5,964 nt of DNA from CALACW01 sp002431305 (GTDB taxonomy: Bacteria; Bacillota; Clostridia; Oscillospirales; Acutalibacteraceae): positions 1 to 5,964 of the forward strand of contig CALACW010000135.1 of assembly GCA_937890355.1 (NCBI GenBank), read 5' to 3'. Positions within the stretch are counted from its first letter, which is position 1, and the number at the start of each line of letters is the position of its first letter. Shown piece by piece: positions 5,721-5,964 of the stretch. The position numbers were made by a program, and so were the translations under genes. The notes under the pieces were generated by a model. It was given only the letters and a program-made list of their open reading frames with translations. It was not told the origin of the DNA and made no database searches.

Positions 5721-5758
5721 AACTGAAGTTCATTCCTTTCGAATTAATATATCGTTAT

Positions 5759-5788
5759 ATAATATTCAGATACCCGGAATAATGTGAA
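5759..5788 (-). promoter_or_regulatory. Possible promoter for the desulfurase-thiI genes
   Basis: On the minus strand TTCACA (5788 down to 5783), an 18-base spacer and TATTAT (5764 down to 5759) each differ from the housekeeping consensus at one position. It lies in the 3' end of azlD and would start an RNA near 5752, about 30 bases before the TTG start. The 45-base azlD-desulfurase gap (5721-5765) is AT-rich, which raises the chance of a false match. Read-through from azlD is the alternative, as no terminator is seen between the two genes. Confidence 0.35.
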
Positions 5789-5964
5789 GCATTATCATAT
5801 ACACTGCGGTACCCGAAAGTATCGACAACAGCGTATTGTGCCGCCATTTATGAAGAATGAATACGACCAAGCATGCGGCGGCTTCCGGAATTCCGTACGG
5901 AGCGTGCAGGAGCGAAACGTTCTTTAAACAGTAAATAACGAGCATGCCCATTATCGCGTACGGC
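5766..5964 (-). CDS. azlD: AzlD-type branched-chain amino acid transport subunit, 5' end outside the window
   Basis: Only the C-terminal 65 or so residues are present. The frame continues past the right edge (PYAI precedes the first in-window Met), so the ATG at 5951 is internal rather than the start. The visible part has the small-subunit AzlD pattern: MGMLVIYCLKNV, then PYGIPEAAACLVVFILHKWRHNTLLSI, broken here as the helix PEAAACLVVFILH, the basic turn KWRHN and TLLSILSGTAVYMIML. It shows two to three hydrophobic helices and ends at TGA (5766-5768). AzlD works with the larger AzlC permease in export of branched-chain amino acids and analogues; azlC would be expected just upstream, outside the window. 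It is transcribed in the same direction as the desulfurase, 45 bases away. Confidence 0.85.
   Translation of the reverse strand, partial: PYAIMGMLVIYCLKNVSLLHAPYGIPEAAACLVVFILHKWRHNTLLSILSGTAVYMIMLHIIPGI

Overview
The window most likely comes from a Clostridia-type Firmicute, perhaps an uncultured gut member. This is an inference from gene content. It carries a ThiI of the short form without a rhodanese domain paired with a NifS-type cysteine desulfurase, an AzlD permease subunit, a cytosolic GH35 beta-galactosidase, and strong AGGAGG-type ribosome binding sites. The right 5.6 kb is a co-directional minus-strand gene row. The left 300 bases are AT-rich and of a different nature.

Right to left on the minus strand: the 3' part of azlD (cut by the window edge); a NifS/IscS-like cysteine desulfurase starting at TTG; thiI, 14 bases further on; a 238-base gap; a patatin-like phospholipase; and a GH35 beta-galactosidase 16 bases after it. 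The desulfurase and ThiI form a sulfur-transfer pair: the first makes persulfide from cysteine, the second uses sulfur for 4-thiouridine in tRNA and, in many bacteria, for the thiamine thiazole. The phospholipase and galactosidase look co-transcribed, but no shared pathway is evident.

The thiI-phospholipase gap holds a 151-bp element bounded by perfect 25-bp inverted repeats. Each repeat is a 9-bp-arm palindrome preceded by GTAG on its outer side. This is the architecture of a REP doublet (REPIN/BIME) or a similar non-autonomous element. No transposase is present.

The most interesting part is at 1-300. A 24-codon plus-strand ORF (91-165) with a strong ribosome binding site encodes an almost purely aliphatic membrane peptide ending in two lysines. 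Its stop codon lies in a long hairpin that can terminate transcription in both directions. Facing it is a consensus-perfect minus-strand promoter (TTGACA, 17 bases, TATAAT), which would make an antisense RNA of roughly 88 nt ending in the shared hairpin. The toxin-side leader can fold so that its ribosome binding site is sealed. Together this is the layout of a type I toxin-antitoxin module. The peptide does not match any toxin family I can name with confidence. The antisense promoter sits inside the hairpin that ends the galactosidase transcript.
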